A stretch of 25,029 bases of DNA from Sulfurimonas sp. (GTDB lineage Bacteria > Campylobacterota > Campylobacteria > Campylobacterales > Sulfurimonadaceae), in the NCBI GenBank assembly GCA_026987995.1, contig JALSMC010000030.1, positions 1-25,029 of the forward strand. The letters run 5' to 3'. Position numbers and translations under genes: made by a program. Shown here one piece after another: positions 15,640 to 23,635 of the stretch. Under the pieces are notes generated by a model that worked only from the letters and a program-made list of their open reading frames with translations, was not told the DNA's origin and made no database searches. How positions within the stretch are numbered: the first letter of the stretch is position 1; each line of letters begins with the position of its first letter.

Positions 15640-16354
15640 ATGAGTGAAATAGTTTATATTTTTGTCGATGAATCAGGTGATATGGACTTCTCTATAAAAG
15701 GCTCTAAACACTATATGTTTCATTTTTTAGTTAAGAAGAGACCATTTAACCTTCATGCAAAAATTTCTAACTATCGATACTAACTTTTAGAAAGAGGACT
15801 AGACCCATCAAATACTCAAAGGTTTGACATAGAATATTTTCATGCACATAAGGACAATAAATATATAAAAAATGAATTATTTACAATAATTTCAACTTTT
15901 GAAAAAGAGAAAGTAAAAGTATATTCATATATTTTGGAAAAATCTAAAGTGCATCCTGAAAAAAGAAAAGAGAGAGATGCTTTTTACATCGATAATTTAA
16001 CCTATTCAATTGGAAAGTTACTTGATAAACTAAAGATAGATAAAAATTTTGTTATCATTACAGATAATTTACCAATATCGAAAAATAAACAAAAGCAGAT
16101 AAAGGGCACCTCTAAAAGCATTACGAACAGGTATAAAGCTTTATATGCAACAAAAAGATTTAAATCTTAAATATGACATCTTTCATCATAGTAGTGCTTC
16201 AAGTGTGAATCTTCAGATTATTGATTATATTGGTTGGGCAGTACATAGAAAATATGAGATGAATGATAATAATTACTATGATAGAATTAAAGAGTACATA
16301 ATAGATGAAGATATCGTTACAAAAGATAGGAAAGTAAAACATTATGAGAAATGA
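15640..16354 (+). pseudogene. DUF3800 protein, broken by a stop codon and a frameshift
   Basis: The reading frame starts MSEIVYIFVDESGDMDF, the N-terminal DUF3800 signature with its acidic VDESG motif. It meets an in-frame TAA at 15781-15783 (SNYRY-stop-LLERG), continues in the same frame through FHAHKD, another family motif, and then hits a stop at 16168-16170. The C-terminal part continues one frame over, from about 16145, as DIFHHSSASSVNLQIIDYIGWAVHRK, matching the family's LQIADY.AWA ending, and stops at 16352-16354. Two independent lesions argue for a decayed gene. DUF3800 proteins have an RNase H-like appearance and occur in mobile and defence contexts; their role is not settled. It interrupts the usual ispE-smpB linkage, which suggests acquisition. 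Confidence 0.88.
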
Positions 16355-16413
16355 CCCTGCTACCTATTCTACAAAAGTAGAAAGCCTCCCTTGGAGTCTT
16401 ATCAGTAGCTTGG
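16355..16413 (+). ncRNA. Candidate structured RNA, three-way junction, next to DUF3800
   Basis: Directly after the DUF3800 stop the sequence folds as a compact three-way junction. P1 is GCTAC/GTAGC (16359-16363 with 16405-16409). P2 is CT-(A)-TTCTAC with GTAGAA-AG around AAAA (16364-16372 with 16377-16384). P3 is CTCC-CTT-GGAG (16386-16396). P2 abuts P1 with no gap and one base lies between P2 and P3. DUF3800-associated RNA motifs are a published class of structured RNA candidates; membership here is inferred from fold and location only. Confidence 0.5.
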
Positions 16414-16436
16414 AACCTTTAATGAGATTATATCAC

Positions 16437-16444
16437 AATTAAAT
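16437..16444. repeat. Right copy of short direct repeat bounding the DUF3800 insert
   Basis: AATTAAAT repeats the sequence at 15473-15480. Removing 15481-16444 would join the ispE stop to the smpB leader with normal spacing for an operon (about 21 nt). Confidence 0.3.
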
Positions 16445-16465
16445 AAATAATAAAAAGAGTAAATA

Positions 16466-16918
16466 ATGGGCGAAATAATAGCAAAAAATAAAAAAGCATA
16501 TCACGACTACTTCATTGAAGAGAAGTTTGAAGCTGGTTTAGTGTTGATGGGGAGTGAAGTTAAAGGCTTACGAGCACATAGAGTGAACTTAAAAGATAGT
16601 TTTATTAAGTTTGTAAAAGGTGAACCTATTCTTTTTAATGCACATATAGGAAGACTAGAGACTACAAATTATTACTTTGGTCATGAAGAGAGAGGCAGTC
16701 GTAAGTTATTGCTACATAAAAAGCAGATTGAGAAGATGCTAAAAGCGGTCAACCGTGATGGATATACAATAGTTCCCATTCAGCTCTACTTTAACGACAG
16801 AAACTTAGCAAAGATTCAAATAGGTATAGCAAAAGGAAAACAACTCCACGATAAACGCCAAGATTTAAAAGAAAAAGATCAAAAAAGGGATGTTGCACGG
16901 GCTATGAAGGAGTACTAG
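16466..16918 (+). CDS. smpB: SsrA-binding protein
   Basis: This 150-residue protein binds tmRNA and brings it to stalled ribosomes for trans-translation. Signature segments are present: [39 protein letters not shown] at the N terminus, and the basic C-terminal tail [16 protein letters not shown] that reads the empty mRNA channel. AAGAG lies 9 nt ahead of the ATG. The stop overlaps the GTG start of the peptidase gene by one base. Its promoter may now lie in the insert, where TTATAT at 16428-16433 is a weak -10 candidate. Confidence 0.95.
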   Translation: MGEIIAKNKKAYHDYFIEEKFEAGLVLMGSEVKGLRAHRVNLKDSFIKFVKGEPILFNAHIGRLETTNYYFGHEERGSRKLLLHKKQIEKMLKAVNRDGYTIVPIQLYFNDRNLAKIQIGIAKGKQLHDKRQDLKEKDQKRDVARAMKEY

Positions 16919-17784
16919 TGAAGTTTATAACTCTTTTTCTCTCTATCGTTTCAGTTTGTCTTAGTTTAGAAGTAGATGCTGTGAACTGGCAAGTTCCAAA
17001 TGGACAGACTACACTTTTAGAGTTTAATAGTATAAAAGGCATAGAATATAAGAGTGTAAAACTTGGTAAAAAAAGTTTTACTATTTTTACTAAATCAAAT
17101 GATAAAAGTAAAATGTATGCTCTTATCCCTTTCTCTTACTACGAAAAAGTAGAAAATAAAAAACTATTAATTGAGTATAAGCAAGACAAGAAACTCAAAG
17201 AAGAGAGTTTACTTCTAAAGGTTATAAATGGAAACTATGCAAAAGAAGAGATACATGTAAGTAGTGCTAAGGTAAACCCAAAAAGTAAAGAAGTCAAAGC
17301 TCGTATCTCTAAAGAATACAATGAAGCGATGAAAATTTACTCTACGGTTACTCCTAAAAGTTATATATCTAAACCTTTTATACATCCGCTTGACTCGAAA
17401 ATAACGAGTGCTTTTGGTAAGGCTAGGGTTTACAATGGTTCACTCAAAGGCTATCATAGTGGGACAGATTATCGTGCTGCTATGGGAACACAAATAATCG
17501 CTGCAAACGATGCAAAAGTTGCTCTAGTGAAGAAAAGATTTTATTCTGGAGGAACAGTTTTACTTGATCATGGTCAAGGAATATATACATGCTACTTTCA
17601 TATGAGTGCTTTTAATGTCAAAGAGGGCCAGATAGTAAAGCGAGGTGAACTTTTAGGTCTTTCAGGTCAAAGTGGTCGTGTTACAGGTCCTCATTTGCAT
17701 TTTTCAGCTAGAATAAACGCAGTACAGGTTGATCCCCTGCAACTTATTTCACTTTTAAACAAAAACTTATTAACAGGAAACTAA
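16918..17784 (+). CDS. Exported M23-family (LytM) metallopeptidase
   Basis: This 288-residue protein has a signal peptide (cleavage probably near residue 16-21), a beta-rich N-terminal domain, and a C-terminal LytM domain (about 155-285). The zinc ligands are visible: His180 and Asp184 (YHSGTDYRA), and His259-x-His261 (GPHLHF), with the further catalytic His228 in CYFHMS. It should cut peptidoglycan peptides in the periplasm, like the cell-shape endopeptidases of Helicobacter and Campylobacter, although I cannot assign a specific Csd name. The GTG start overlaps the smpB stop, with AAGGAG 5 nt upstream. The TPR gene begins 4 bp later. Confidence 0.92.
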   Translation: MKFITLFLSIVSVCLSLEVDAVNWQVPNGQTTLLEFNSIKGIEYKSVKLGKKSFTIFTKSNDKSKMYALIPFSYYEKVENKKLLIEYKQDKKLKEESLLLKVINGNYAKEEIHVSSAKVNPKSKEVKARISKEYNEAMKIYSTVTPKSYISKPFIHPLDSKITSAFGKARVYNGSLKGYHSGTDYRAAMGTQIIAANDAKVALVKKRFYSGGTVLLDHGQGIYTCYFHMSAFNVKEGQIVKRGELLGLSGQSGRVTGPHLHFSARINAVQVDPLQLISLLNKNLLTGN

Positions 17785-17788
17785 AACT

Positions 17789-18280
17789 ATGACACTCTTT
17801 CAAATCCTTATGTTAGGGGCTTCAGCCTTTTTTTCATTTAAAATATATGAACATATTCAAACACTTAAAGATCCAGAGGAAAATGAAACGCAGCCAAACA
17901 GAACTGCAGATGCTTTTTCTACATTTGATTCGAGTTCTCTTATTGAAAAAGCGGATGATGCAGTAGTTGAGGGGCATTTAGATAAAGCCTTGGCTATTTA
18001 TAGTGAAGCAAATATTAAAGAACCTAAAAATGGGGAAACACTTTTTAAGATGGCGTTTACACTTGGACTTCAAGAAAGAAACGAAGAGGCACTTGAGTAC
18101 TATAAAGATGCACTTGAAGTAGATCCTGAGAATCCTTTTTCTCATTTAGAAATGGCATATATATATCTCAAAGAAGATGAACATGCAAGTGCTAGAAACC
18201 ATTTAAATGCAGCACTAGAATTAGATCCAGACTTAGAAAAAGCAAAAGAAGAACTGGCAAAACTAAACGCTGAGGTATAA
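17789..18280 (+). CDS. Membrane-anchored TPR protein
   Basis: This 163-residue protein has an N-terminal hydrophobic segment (about 2-19) that serves as an anchor. A linker rich in Glu, Asn and Thr follows, then about three TPR units from residue ~50 (e.g. GHLDKALAIYSEANIKEPKN, NEEALEYYKDALEVDPENPF, ASARNHLNAALELDPDLEKA). TPR helices mediate protein contacts, so a scaffold role at the membrane is likely. The partner is unknown; the neighbouring M23 peptidase is a possibility by location only. It ends 1 bp before the nif3-like gene. Confidence 0.85.
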   Translation: MTLFQILMLGASAFFSFKIYEHIQTLKDPEENETQPNRTADAFSTFDSSSLIEKADDAVVEGHLDKALAIYSEANIKEPKNGETLFKMAFTLGLQERNEEALEYYKDALEVDPENPFSHLEMAYIYLKEDEHASARNHLNAALELDPDLEKAKEELAKLNAEV

Positions 18281-18281
18281 A

Positions 18282-19010
18282 ATGAAAATCTCTAAAATTT
18301 ATGAGTTTTTAAATGAGCTTTCTCCTTTTGAACTTCAAGAAAAATGGGATAATTCAGGTCTTTTAATAGGCTCATTGAACGAAGATATCACACAGATTGC
18401 CTTAAGTATAGATGTAGATGAAAAGCTTATAGATTCTTTAGAAAACAACACACTTTTAATCACCCATCACCCTATAATTTTTGGAGGATTAAAGCAGCTG
18501 GAATTTTCAAAATATCCAGCTAATTTAATTCAAAAAATGATACAAAAAAATATCAGCAATATTGCCATGCATACAAATTTTGATCAAACTCACCTAAATG
18601 AGTATGTGGCTACAGAGATACTTGGATACAAAATTTCAAAAAAAGATGGATTTGTAGCTTACTTAGATGTTGATGAAGACTTTGATGTTTTTGCACATAA
18701 AGTTTCTAGTGCATTTGGACTTAAATGTATAAGAACAGTAAAATGCTCACAAAGGGTTTTACGAGTCGCATTTACCACAGGTTCAGGATGCTCTTTGATG
18801 CGAAGTTTAGATGCCGATTGCTTTCTTACTGGTGATGTAAAATATCACGATGCGATGGAAGCAAAAAGTATCAATTTATCACTAATTGACATAGGACATT
18901 ACGAAAGTGAACACTTTTTTGCTCAAATTTTAGAGAAAAATTTGAAAAATTTAGGTTTAAAAGTTATAATTGCATCATCAGAAAACCCATTTACATATAT
19001 ACACCCTTAA
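18282..19010 (+). CDS. Nif3-like dinuclear metal-centre protein
   Basis: This 242-residue protein belongs to the NIF3/YbgI (GTP cyclohydrolase I type 2-like) family, toroidal hexamers with two metal ions per subunit. Likely ligands are visible: His62-His63 (LLITHHPIIFGG), His97 and Asp101 (AMHTNFDQTH), and His206 with Glu210 near the C terminus (GHYESEHFF). The GSGCSL and DADCFLTGDVKYHDA segments are typical. The physiological role of the family is not settled. It sits 9 bp ahead of the flgZ-like gene, as in Helicobacter pylori as I recall it. Confidence 0.92.
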   Translation: MKISKIYEFLNELSPFELQEKWDNSGLLIGSLNEDITQIALSIDVDEKLIDSLENNTLLITHHPIIFGGLKQLEFSKYPANLIQKMIQKNISNIAMHTNFDQTHLNEYVATEILGYKISKKDGFVAYLDVDEDFDVFAHKVSSAFGLKCIRTVKCSQRVLRVAFTTGSGCSLMRSLDADCFLTGDVKYHDAMEAKSINLSLIDIGHYESEHFFAQILEKNLKNLGLKVIIASSENPFTYIHP

Positions 19011-19019
19011 AGGACCTAA

Positions 19020-19733
19020 ATGAACAACCACCTTCAGCAACTTATTGACCTCTCTATTGTAGATAAAGATATCGATGCATTTGAACCTCAAATCGAAGAA
19101 GCAAACTATAATTATGAAGCAGCACTTGCTAAGACTCAAAGTATTGAGTCTGACATCGAAAACTTAAAGAATGAAATCAAAGAAGAAGAAGTTAAAAAGA
19201 GTAAAAATGAACTTCACTTAGCTGAGCTTTCACAAAAACTTGAAGAAAATGCTGCAAAAAGTGGTAATGTAAAAACTGAACGTGAAATGAAATCATTACA
19301 ACTTGAAGAAGAGATTGCTAAAGAACAAGTAACTTTTGCAAATGAAGAGATTGAGCGTTTAGAAAAAATTATTGAAGTAAAAAAAGAACAAACTGAGGTT
19401 GCTGAGGCTTCTTTAGTTGAGCTTTCAGCTTCACTTGAGTCAGTAAAAGCAGATGTTGATACAAAACTAGCGACTATTAACAAAGAGCGTCAAGAAGTAT
19501 TTGTTAAAAAAGAGAAACTTCTTGGTGAAATGAACCAAAAAGGTTTAGCTTTTTACCAAAAGATTCGTAGATGGGCAAAAAATACAACAGTTGTTCCTGT
19601 AGAAGAGCAAGCTTGTATGGGTTGTCACATGGTTATCGGCGATAAGGTATATGCTGATGTTATTAAAGCTGAAGACATTACAACTTGTCCTCACTGTGGT
19701 CGTATTCTTTACACAAAGCCTAACGAAGAGTAA
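19020..19733 (+). CDS. flgZ: Coiled-coil zinc-ribbon protein, FlgZ (HP0958)-like
   Basis: This 237-residue protein consists of a long antiparallel coiled coil (about 15-185, Glu/Lys-rich heptads) and a C-terminal C4 zinc ribbon (Cys199-x2-Cys202 and Cys223-x2-Cys226). This layout matches the H. pylori protein HP0958/FlgZ, which stabilises RpoN and binds flagellin mRNA, linking it to flagellar control. The architecture is also shared by general DUF164-type proteins in other bacteria, so the flagellar role here is an inference supported by conserved gene order (nif3-like before, waaA after). Confidence 0.82.
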   Translation: MNNHLQQLIDLSIVDKDIDAFEPQIEEANYNYEAALAKTQSIESDIENLKNEIKEEEVKKSKNELHLAELSQKLEENAAKSGNVKTEREMKSLQLEEEIAKEQVTFANEEIERLEKIIEVKKEQTEVAEASLVELSASLESVKADVDTKLATINKERQEVFVKKEKLLGEMNQKGLAFYQKIRRWAKNTTVVPVEEQACMGCHMVIGDKVYADVIKAEDITTCPHCGRILYTKPNEE

Positions 19734-19735
19734 GC

Positions 19736-20902
19736 TTGAAACCCTTTACGCTAGTCTATTACACATTGAGTGTGATGCTATATCTTATAGCACTACCTCT
19801 CATTGTGTATCTAGCGTTTAAGCAGAAGTACCAAGAGTCAATCCCTGCACGTTTCTTTCTTTTTAATAACCCTAGATTTTCTAAAACTAATGCTATTTGG
19901 TTCCATGTATGCTCACTCGGTGAAGCAAGAGCCTTAAAGCCTCTTTTATCCTTGATAGATAACAAAGAGATAGTGATTACAACTATAACTCAAACAGGAC
20001 AAGCTGAAGCCTCAAAGTATAATGCAGAAGTTCGTTATCTGCCATATGAGATGTTTTTACCATTTTGGGTAAAAAAACAGAAACTTTTAGTAGTTTTAGA
20101 AGCCGAATTTTGGTACCTACTTTTTGCAGTGGCATCTAAACGCGGAGCGAAGCTAGTTCTGTTAAATGCAAGAATCTCTGATAAGAGTGTAAAAAAGTAT
20201 CTTCAGTTTGCATGGTTTTATAAAAAACTATTGTCGTATGTAGACACACTCTATGTTCAAAGTGAAGTAGACAAAAATCGTTTTATCGCTTTAGGTGCTA
20301 GAAATATTAAGGTCATTGGAAACATTAAACTTGCAGGTGAGATAAAGCATACTACAGAGTATGAGAAACCTGATTGTTTAACAATAGTTGCTGGAAGTAC
20401 CCATGATAGTGAGGAAAAATCTATACTCGCTGCGTTTATAGAGTTACGACGAGTAGAAAAGGCAAAACTCATTGTAGTTCCTCGCCATCCTGAACGTTTT
20501 AATGAGGTTTATGAACTACTTCATGAGGGTGCAAAAGATAATGGACTCACTCTCGGTCGTTTTTCTGAGTCTAAAAGTTTAGATAAAGATATAGTGCTTG
20601 TAGATATGATGGGTGAGTTAAATAATATCTACCACATAAGCGATATAGCAGTCTTAGGTGGTGCATTCAATGAAGGTGTTGGTGGGCATAATCCACTAGA
20701 ACCTGCACACTTTGGCTGTAAGATAATTACAGGAAAGCACTTTTTTCATCAAAAAGAGCTTTTTAAGTATGTACATCATGTACAGTATGTAGAAAGAGAT
20801 GAGATTTTTGATGCTTTTAAAAAAGCAGAAGAACTACCATCTTCTTTAGTTGAGGAAACTATTGATTTAAAACCAATAGTAAATAAAATACTCGAACAAT
20901 AA
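19736..20902 (+). CDS. waaA: Kdo transferase (3-deoxy-D-manno-octulosonic acid transferase)
   Basis: This 388-residue inner-membrane glycosyltransferase attaches Kdo to lipid A precursor during lipopolysaccharide synthesis. It has an N-terminal membrane anchor (about 5-25), the WFHVCSLGEARAL motif that includes the catalytic glutamate region, TTITQTGQAEA, LPYEM, VVLEAEFWYLL, VLLNARISDKS, and C-terminal GT-B motifs (VAGSTHDSEE, VVPRHPERF, GGAFNEGVGGHNPLEPA). The start is a TTG 2 bp after the flgZ stop, with GAAGAG 6 nt before it, so translation is probably coupled. Confidence 0.93.
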   Translation: MKPFTLVYYTLSVMLYLIALPLIVYLAFKQKYQESIPARFFLFNNPRFSKTNAIWFHVCSLGEARALKPLLSLIDNKEIVITTITQTGQAEASKYNAEVRYLPYEMFLPFWVKKQKLLVVLEAEFWYLLFAVASKRGAKLVLLNARISDKSVKKYLQFAWFYKKLLSYVDTLYVQSEVDKNRFIALGARNIKVIGNIKLAGEIKHTTEYEKPDCLTIVAGSTHDSEEKSILAAFIELRRVEKAKLIVVPRHPERFNEVYELLHEGAKDNGLTLGRFSESKSLDKDIVLVDMMGELNNIYHISDIAVLGGAFNEGVGGHNPLEPAHFGCKIITGKHFFHQKELFKYVHHVQYVERDEIFDAFKKAEELPSSLVEETIDLKPIVNKILEQ

Positions 20903-20922
20903 ATAAACAAAGGAAAACATTT

Positions 20923-21657
20923 ATGGCGACAGAAAAAGCATATAAAATTCTTGCATTGCAAGAGGGCATTTCTAACAATAACGCAAAGTCTATGATAGAC
21001 CGTGGGCTAGTGTATGTTGGAAACAAAAAAGTAGTAATAGCTCGTGGAGAGTTAAACGCAGATACAAAGTTTAGAACGATTAAAGTAGAGCGTCCTAAGA
21101 TTATCTTTGAAAATGATGACATAATTGTTGTAGATAAACCAACATATGTAAACTCAGATGAGATTGAACGTCAGTTCAAACCGGCAGTTTTACTGCATAG
21201 GCTTGACCGTGAAACATCAGGTGTATTGATGCTTGTTAAAAACGAAGAGTTCCGGGAGAAAGCTATCAAAGAGTTTCGTCAAGATAAGGTATATAAAGAG
21301 TATATTGCTTGGGTTGAGGGTATCATGAGTGAGCCTATCGAAGTTGATAAAGCTATTTCTACACAAAAGAAAAATAACAAAGCATTCTCAAATGTCTCTC
21401 CAAAAGGGAAACCTGCAAGAAGTGAGTTTTTCCCTGACTTAGTAAGTGCAAATAAAACAAAAATAAAGTGTATCATTCATCATGGACGTACACACCAAAT
21501 TCGTGTGCACCTACGTTATATTGACCATTCAATTGTTGGTGATGAGCAGTATGGTGGACGTCGAGCTAAACGAGTGATGCTTCATGCTCACAAAGTAAGA
21601 CTTTTAGGAATGGAGTTTAATGCTCCTGAACCAAAAGAGTTTGTACACTTTCAATAG
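20923..21657 (+). CDS. RluA-family pseudouridine synthase
   Basis: This 244-residue enzyme modifies uridine in rRNA or tRNA. It has an N-terminal S4-like RNA-binding region (about 10-50) and the RluA motif HRLDRETSG with catalytic Asp95. The segments DKVYKEYIAWVEG and HHGRTHQIRVHLRYIDHSIVGDEQYG are also characteristic. The exact target cannot be determined from this. AAAGGAA precedes the ATG. As I recall, the same gene follows waaA in Helicobacter. Confidence 0.92.
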   Translation: MATEKAYKILALQEGISNNNAKSMIDRGLVYVGNKKVVIARGELNADTKFRTIKVERPKIIFENDDIIVVDKPTYVNSDEIERQFKPAVLLHRLDRETSGVLMLVKNEEFREKAIKEFRQDKVYKEYIAWVEGIMSEPIEVDKAISTQKKNNKAFSNVSPKGKPARSEFFPDLVSANKTKIKCIIHHGRTHQIRVHLRYIDHSIVGDEQYGGRRAKRVMLHAHKVRLLGMEFNAPEPKEFVHFQ

Positions 21658-21671
21658 TGTGTCAGCAAGCC

Positions 21672-21682
21672 TTTGCTAAAAT
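21672..21682 (+). promoter_or_regulatory. Possible promoter of ffh
   Basis: TTTGCTAAAAT in the 73-bp gap before ffh resembles an extended -10 box of this phylum. A weak hairpin (AGCAA/TTGCT, 21664-21677) overlaps it and could instead be the end of the previous transcript. Confidence 0.35.
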
Positions 21683-21730
21683 GCAAAAAAATATACATTA
21701 AAATAAATATTAAAAATAAGAGAGAAATAT

Positions 21731-23086
21731 ATGTTTGATACTTTAACAGACTCGTTTACAAATGCCATAAAAAAGATTCGTTTTCGTGATGATGATAAAG
21801 CCTTAAGTAAAGCACTAGCGGAACTAAAGAAAAATCTTTTAAAAGCAGATGTAAATCATAAAGTAGTAAAAGAACTCTTAGAAAAAGTACAGTTACGTAC
21901 AAAAGAAAAAGGTATAGGAAAAGATCAATTTTTAGAAGCTATGAGAATCTCTTTAACTGAGCTTCTAGAAGTTGGAGGGAATAAAGGTTTTGTATTTGCT
22001 CCAAACCCTCCAACAACTATCCTTATGACAGGTCTTCAAGGTAGTGGTAAAACGACTACTACGGGGAAACTTGCAACTTATTTAAAGAATAAACAGAAGA
22101 AAGTTCTCATCGTTGCAGCCGATTTACAACGCCTTGCTGCAGTAGAGCAACTCCGTCAAATTACTTCACAGATTGAAGTTGAACTTTATGAAGATGAAGC
22201 TACTAAAAATCCTGTAGAAGTTGTAAAAGCAGCTATGAAATATGCAAATTCTAAGATATTTGATGTTGTTCTCATAGATACTGCTGGGCGTTTAGCTATT
22301 GATGATGCACTTATGAGCGAGTTAGAAGATGTGAAAAAAGTTGCAAATCCTGATGAAGTGTTTTATGTAGCTGATTCACTAACGGGTCAAGATGCTATAA
22401 GAACAGCGACTACATTTAAAGAAAAAATCGGTATAGATGGTGTAATTCTTTCTAAATATGATGGAGATTCAAAAGGTGGTGTAGCACTTGGACTTTCATC
22501 TCAAGTACAAGTTCCACTGCGTTTTATCGGTAATGGTGAGAAGATGGAAGACTTAGAAATCTTTTTACCTGAGCGAATAGTAAACCGCCTTATGGGTTTT
22601 GGTGATGTTGAAGGATTAGCTGAAAAAACTGCTGATATTATCGATGAGAAACAAGCAAAACGTCTGAGTAAAAAGATTCAAAAAGGGAAGTTTAATTTTA
22701 ATGACTTCTTAGAGCAGATGGAGTCTATGAAAAAGATGGGTAGTATGAGCTCTATCATGGGCATGATTCCAGGTATGAGTGGAATGAGTAAAGCTATTAA
22801 AGACTTTGACTTTGAAAATTCAGGTGAACTAAAAAATATCAAAGCAATGGTCTCTTCTATGACAAAAAAAGAACGTGAAGAACCAGACTTACTCAATAAC
22901 TCTCGTAAACAAAGAATAGCGATAGGATGTGGACTTACAATAGTTGAAATAAACAGAATGATTAAACAGTTTAAAAATGCAGGAAAAATGGCAAAAAAAT
23001 TCTCTGGTAAAAATGGAATGAAACAACTCCAATCTATGATGGGTGGAGCAGGTGGACCTGCTGGAATGCAAGGACTACCTAGATAA
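21731..23086 (+). CDS. ffh: Signal recognition particle GTPase Ffh
   Basis: This 451-residue protein binds 4.5S RNA and signal sequences and delivers ribosomes to FtsY at the membrane. The N domain is followed by the G domain with P-loop GLQGSGKTT (101-109), DTAGR, and SKYDGDSKGG in the guanine-specificity region. The methionine-rich M domain starts around residue 300 (many Met between 330 and 360; RKQRIAIGCGLTIVEINRMIKQFK for RNA binding). Length is normal. It is commonly followed by rpsP, as here, but a 319-bp gap with hairpins and a promoter separates them. Confidence 0.96.
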   Translation: MFDTLTDSFTNAIKKIRFRDDDKALSKALAELKKNLLKADVNHKVVKELLEKVQLRTKEKGIGKDQFLEAMRISLTELLEVGGNKGFVFAPNPPTTILMTGLQGSGKTTTTGKLATYLKNKQKKVLIVAADLQRLAAVEQLRQITSQIEVELYEDEATKNPVEVVKAAMKYANSKIFDVVLIDTAGRLAIDDALMSELEDVKKVANPDEVFYVADSLTGQDAIRTATTFKEKIGIDGVILSKYDGDSKGGVALGLSSQVQVPLRFIGNGEKMEDLEIFLPERIVNRLMGFGDVEGLAEKTADIIDEKQAKRLSKKIQKGKFNFNDFLEQMESMKKMGSMSSIMGMIPGMSGMSKAIKDFDFENSGELKNIKAMVSSMTKKEREEPDLLNNSRKQRIAIGCGLTIVEINRMIKQFKNAGKMAKKFSGKNGMKQLQSMMGGAGGPAGMQGLPR

Positions 23087-23096
23087 TATATAATGC

Positions 23097-23136
23097 TGAG
23101 CAAAGCTCATCATCATACAGGGAGACAAATCTCCCT
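23097..23136 (+). terminator. Two hairpins after ffh
   Basis: TGAGC-AAA-GCTCA (23097-23109) and AGGGAGA-CAAA-TCTCCCT (23119-23136) are both perfect stems just beyond the ffh stop. The second is the stronger. Neither has a following T run, so termination is likely but not certain. A third hairpin, AAAAAGT-AA-ACTTTTT at 23155-23170, ends in a T tract and may contribute. Confidence 0.55.
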
Positions 23137-23224
23137 CATACCCGCTAAAGCTATAAAAAGTAAACTTTTTAAGAGTGTATCCCTTACATTCTTTAGTATT
23201 ATTGCTTTTTAGCTTTTTCTTCGC

Positions 23225-23230
23225 TATAAT
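23225..23230 (+). promoter_or_regulatory. rpsP: -10 box of the rpsP operon promoter
   Basis: A consensus TATAAT preceded by CGC and a T-rich stretch (TTTTTAGCTTTTTCTTCGC region) lies 176 bp before the rpsP ATG. Transcription starting about 7 nt later would give a leader of about 168 nt, unusually long for this window. Confidence 0.65.
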
Positions 23231-23245
23231 TCCACCATCGTAATA

Positions 23246-23349
23246 ACTTCTGAAATAATCCCTCTGTGATTAGAAGGTATTCTCTTTTGAGAATATAAGA
23301 CGCCAAATGGCGGTAAGAGGCACAATAAACTACTTGTAATTATTTACAA
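23246..23349 (+). other. Structured leader of the rpsP operon
   Basis: The predicted leader contains successive hairpins: CTTCT with AGAAG (23247-23251, 23272-23276), TATTCTC-TTTT-GAGAATA (23278-23295), CGCC-AAAT-GGCG (23301-23312) and TTGTAA-TTAT-TTACAA (23334-23349). CCTCT (23261-23265) in the first loop is complementary to AGAGG (23316-23320), so a pseudoknot is possible. I do not recognise a known riboswitch or ribosomal-protein leader. The rest of the 319-bp gap (23087-23405) holds only the ffh hairpins and the promoter. Confidence 0.4.
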
Positions 23350-23405
23350 ACTACATTTATTCTGCAAAAAATACCCCGAAAATATTTATAACTTAAAGGA
23401 AATAC

Positions 23406-23633
23406 ATGACAGTAATTAGACTTACTCGTATGGGAAGAAAAAAGAGACCATTTTATCGTTTAGCGGTAACAGATAGCCGTAAACGTAGAGATGGTGGTTG
23501 GATCGAACTTATCGGTCACTACAATCCAATGAACGAAGAGAAGACTCTTGTAGTAGATAATGAAAGATTAGATTACTGGTTAAGCGTTGGTGCTAAAATG
23601 AGTGGTCGTGTTAAAAAGATTACAGGTCGTTAA
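23406..23633 (+). CDS. rpsP: 30S ribosomal protein S16
   Basis: This 75-residue protein is a small-subunit assembly protein. It starts [28 protein letters not shown], the family signature, and contains IELIGHYNP. The length is typical of short S16 versions. AAAGGAAA precedes the ATG (about 7 nt). It leads the rpsP-KH-rimM-trmD operon, which is separated from the next gene by 2 bp. Confidence 0.97.
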   Translation: MTVIRLTRMGRKKRPFYRLAVTDSRKRRDGGWIELIGHYNPMNEEKTLVVDNERLDYWLSVGAKMSGRVKKITGR

Positions 23634-23635
23634 TC

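Noticed and set aside
15934..16354. Two short open frames that could be called separate small genes
   Set aside because: Both are pieces of one DUF3800 protein, joined by a frame change; neither has its own start signal.
23087..23405. 4.5S SRP RNA gene next to ffh
   Set aside because: No GGAA-type apical loop with the conserved asymmetric internal loop was found; the hairpins are simple terminator- or leader-like stems.
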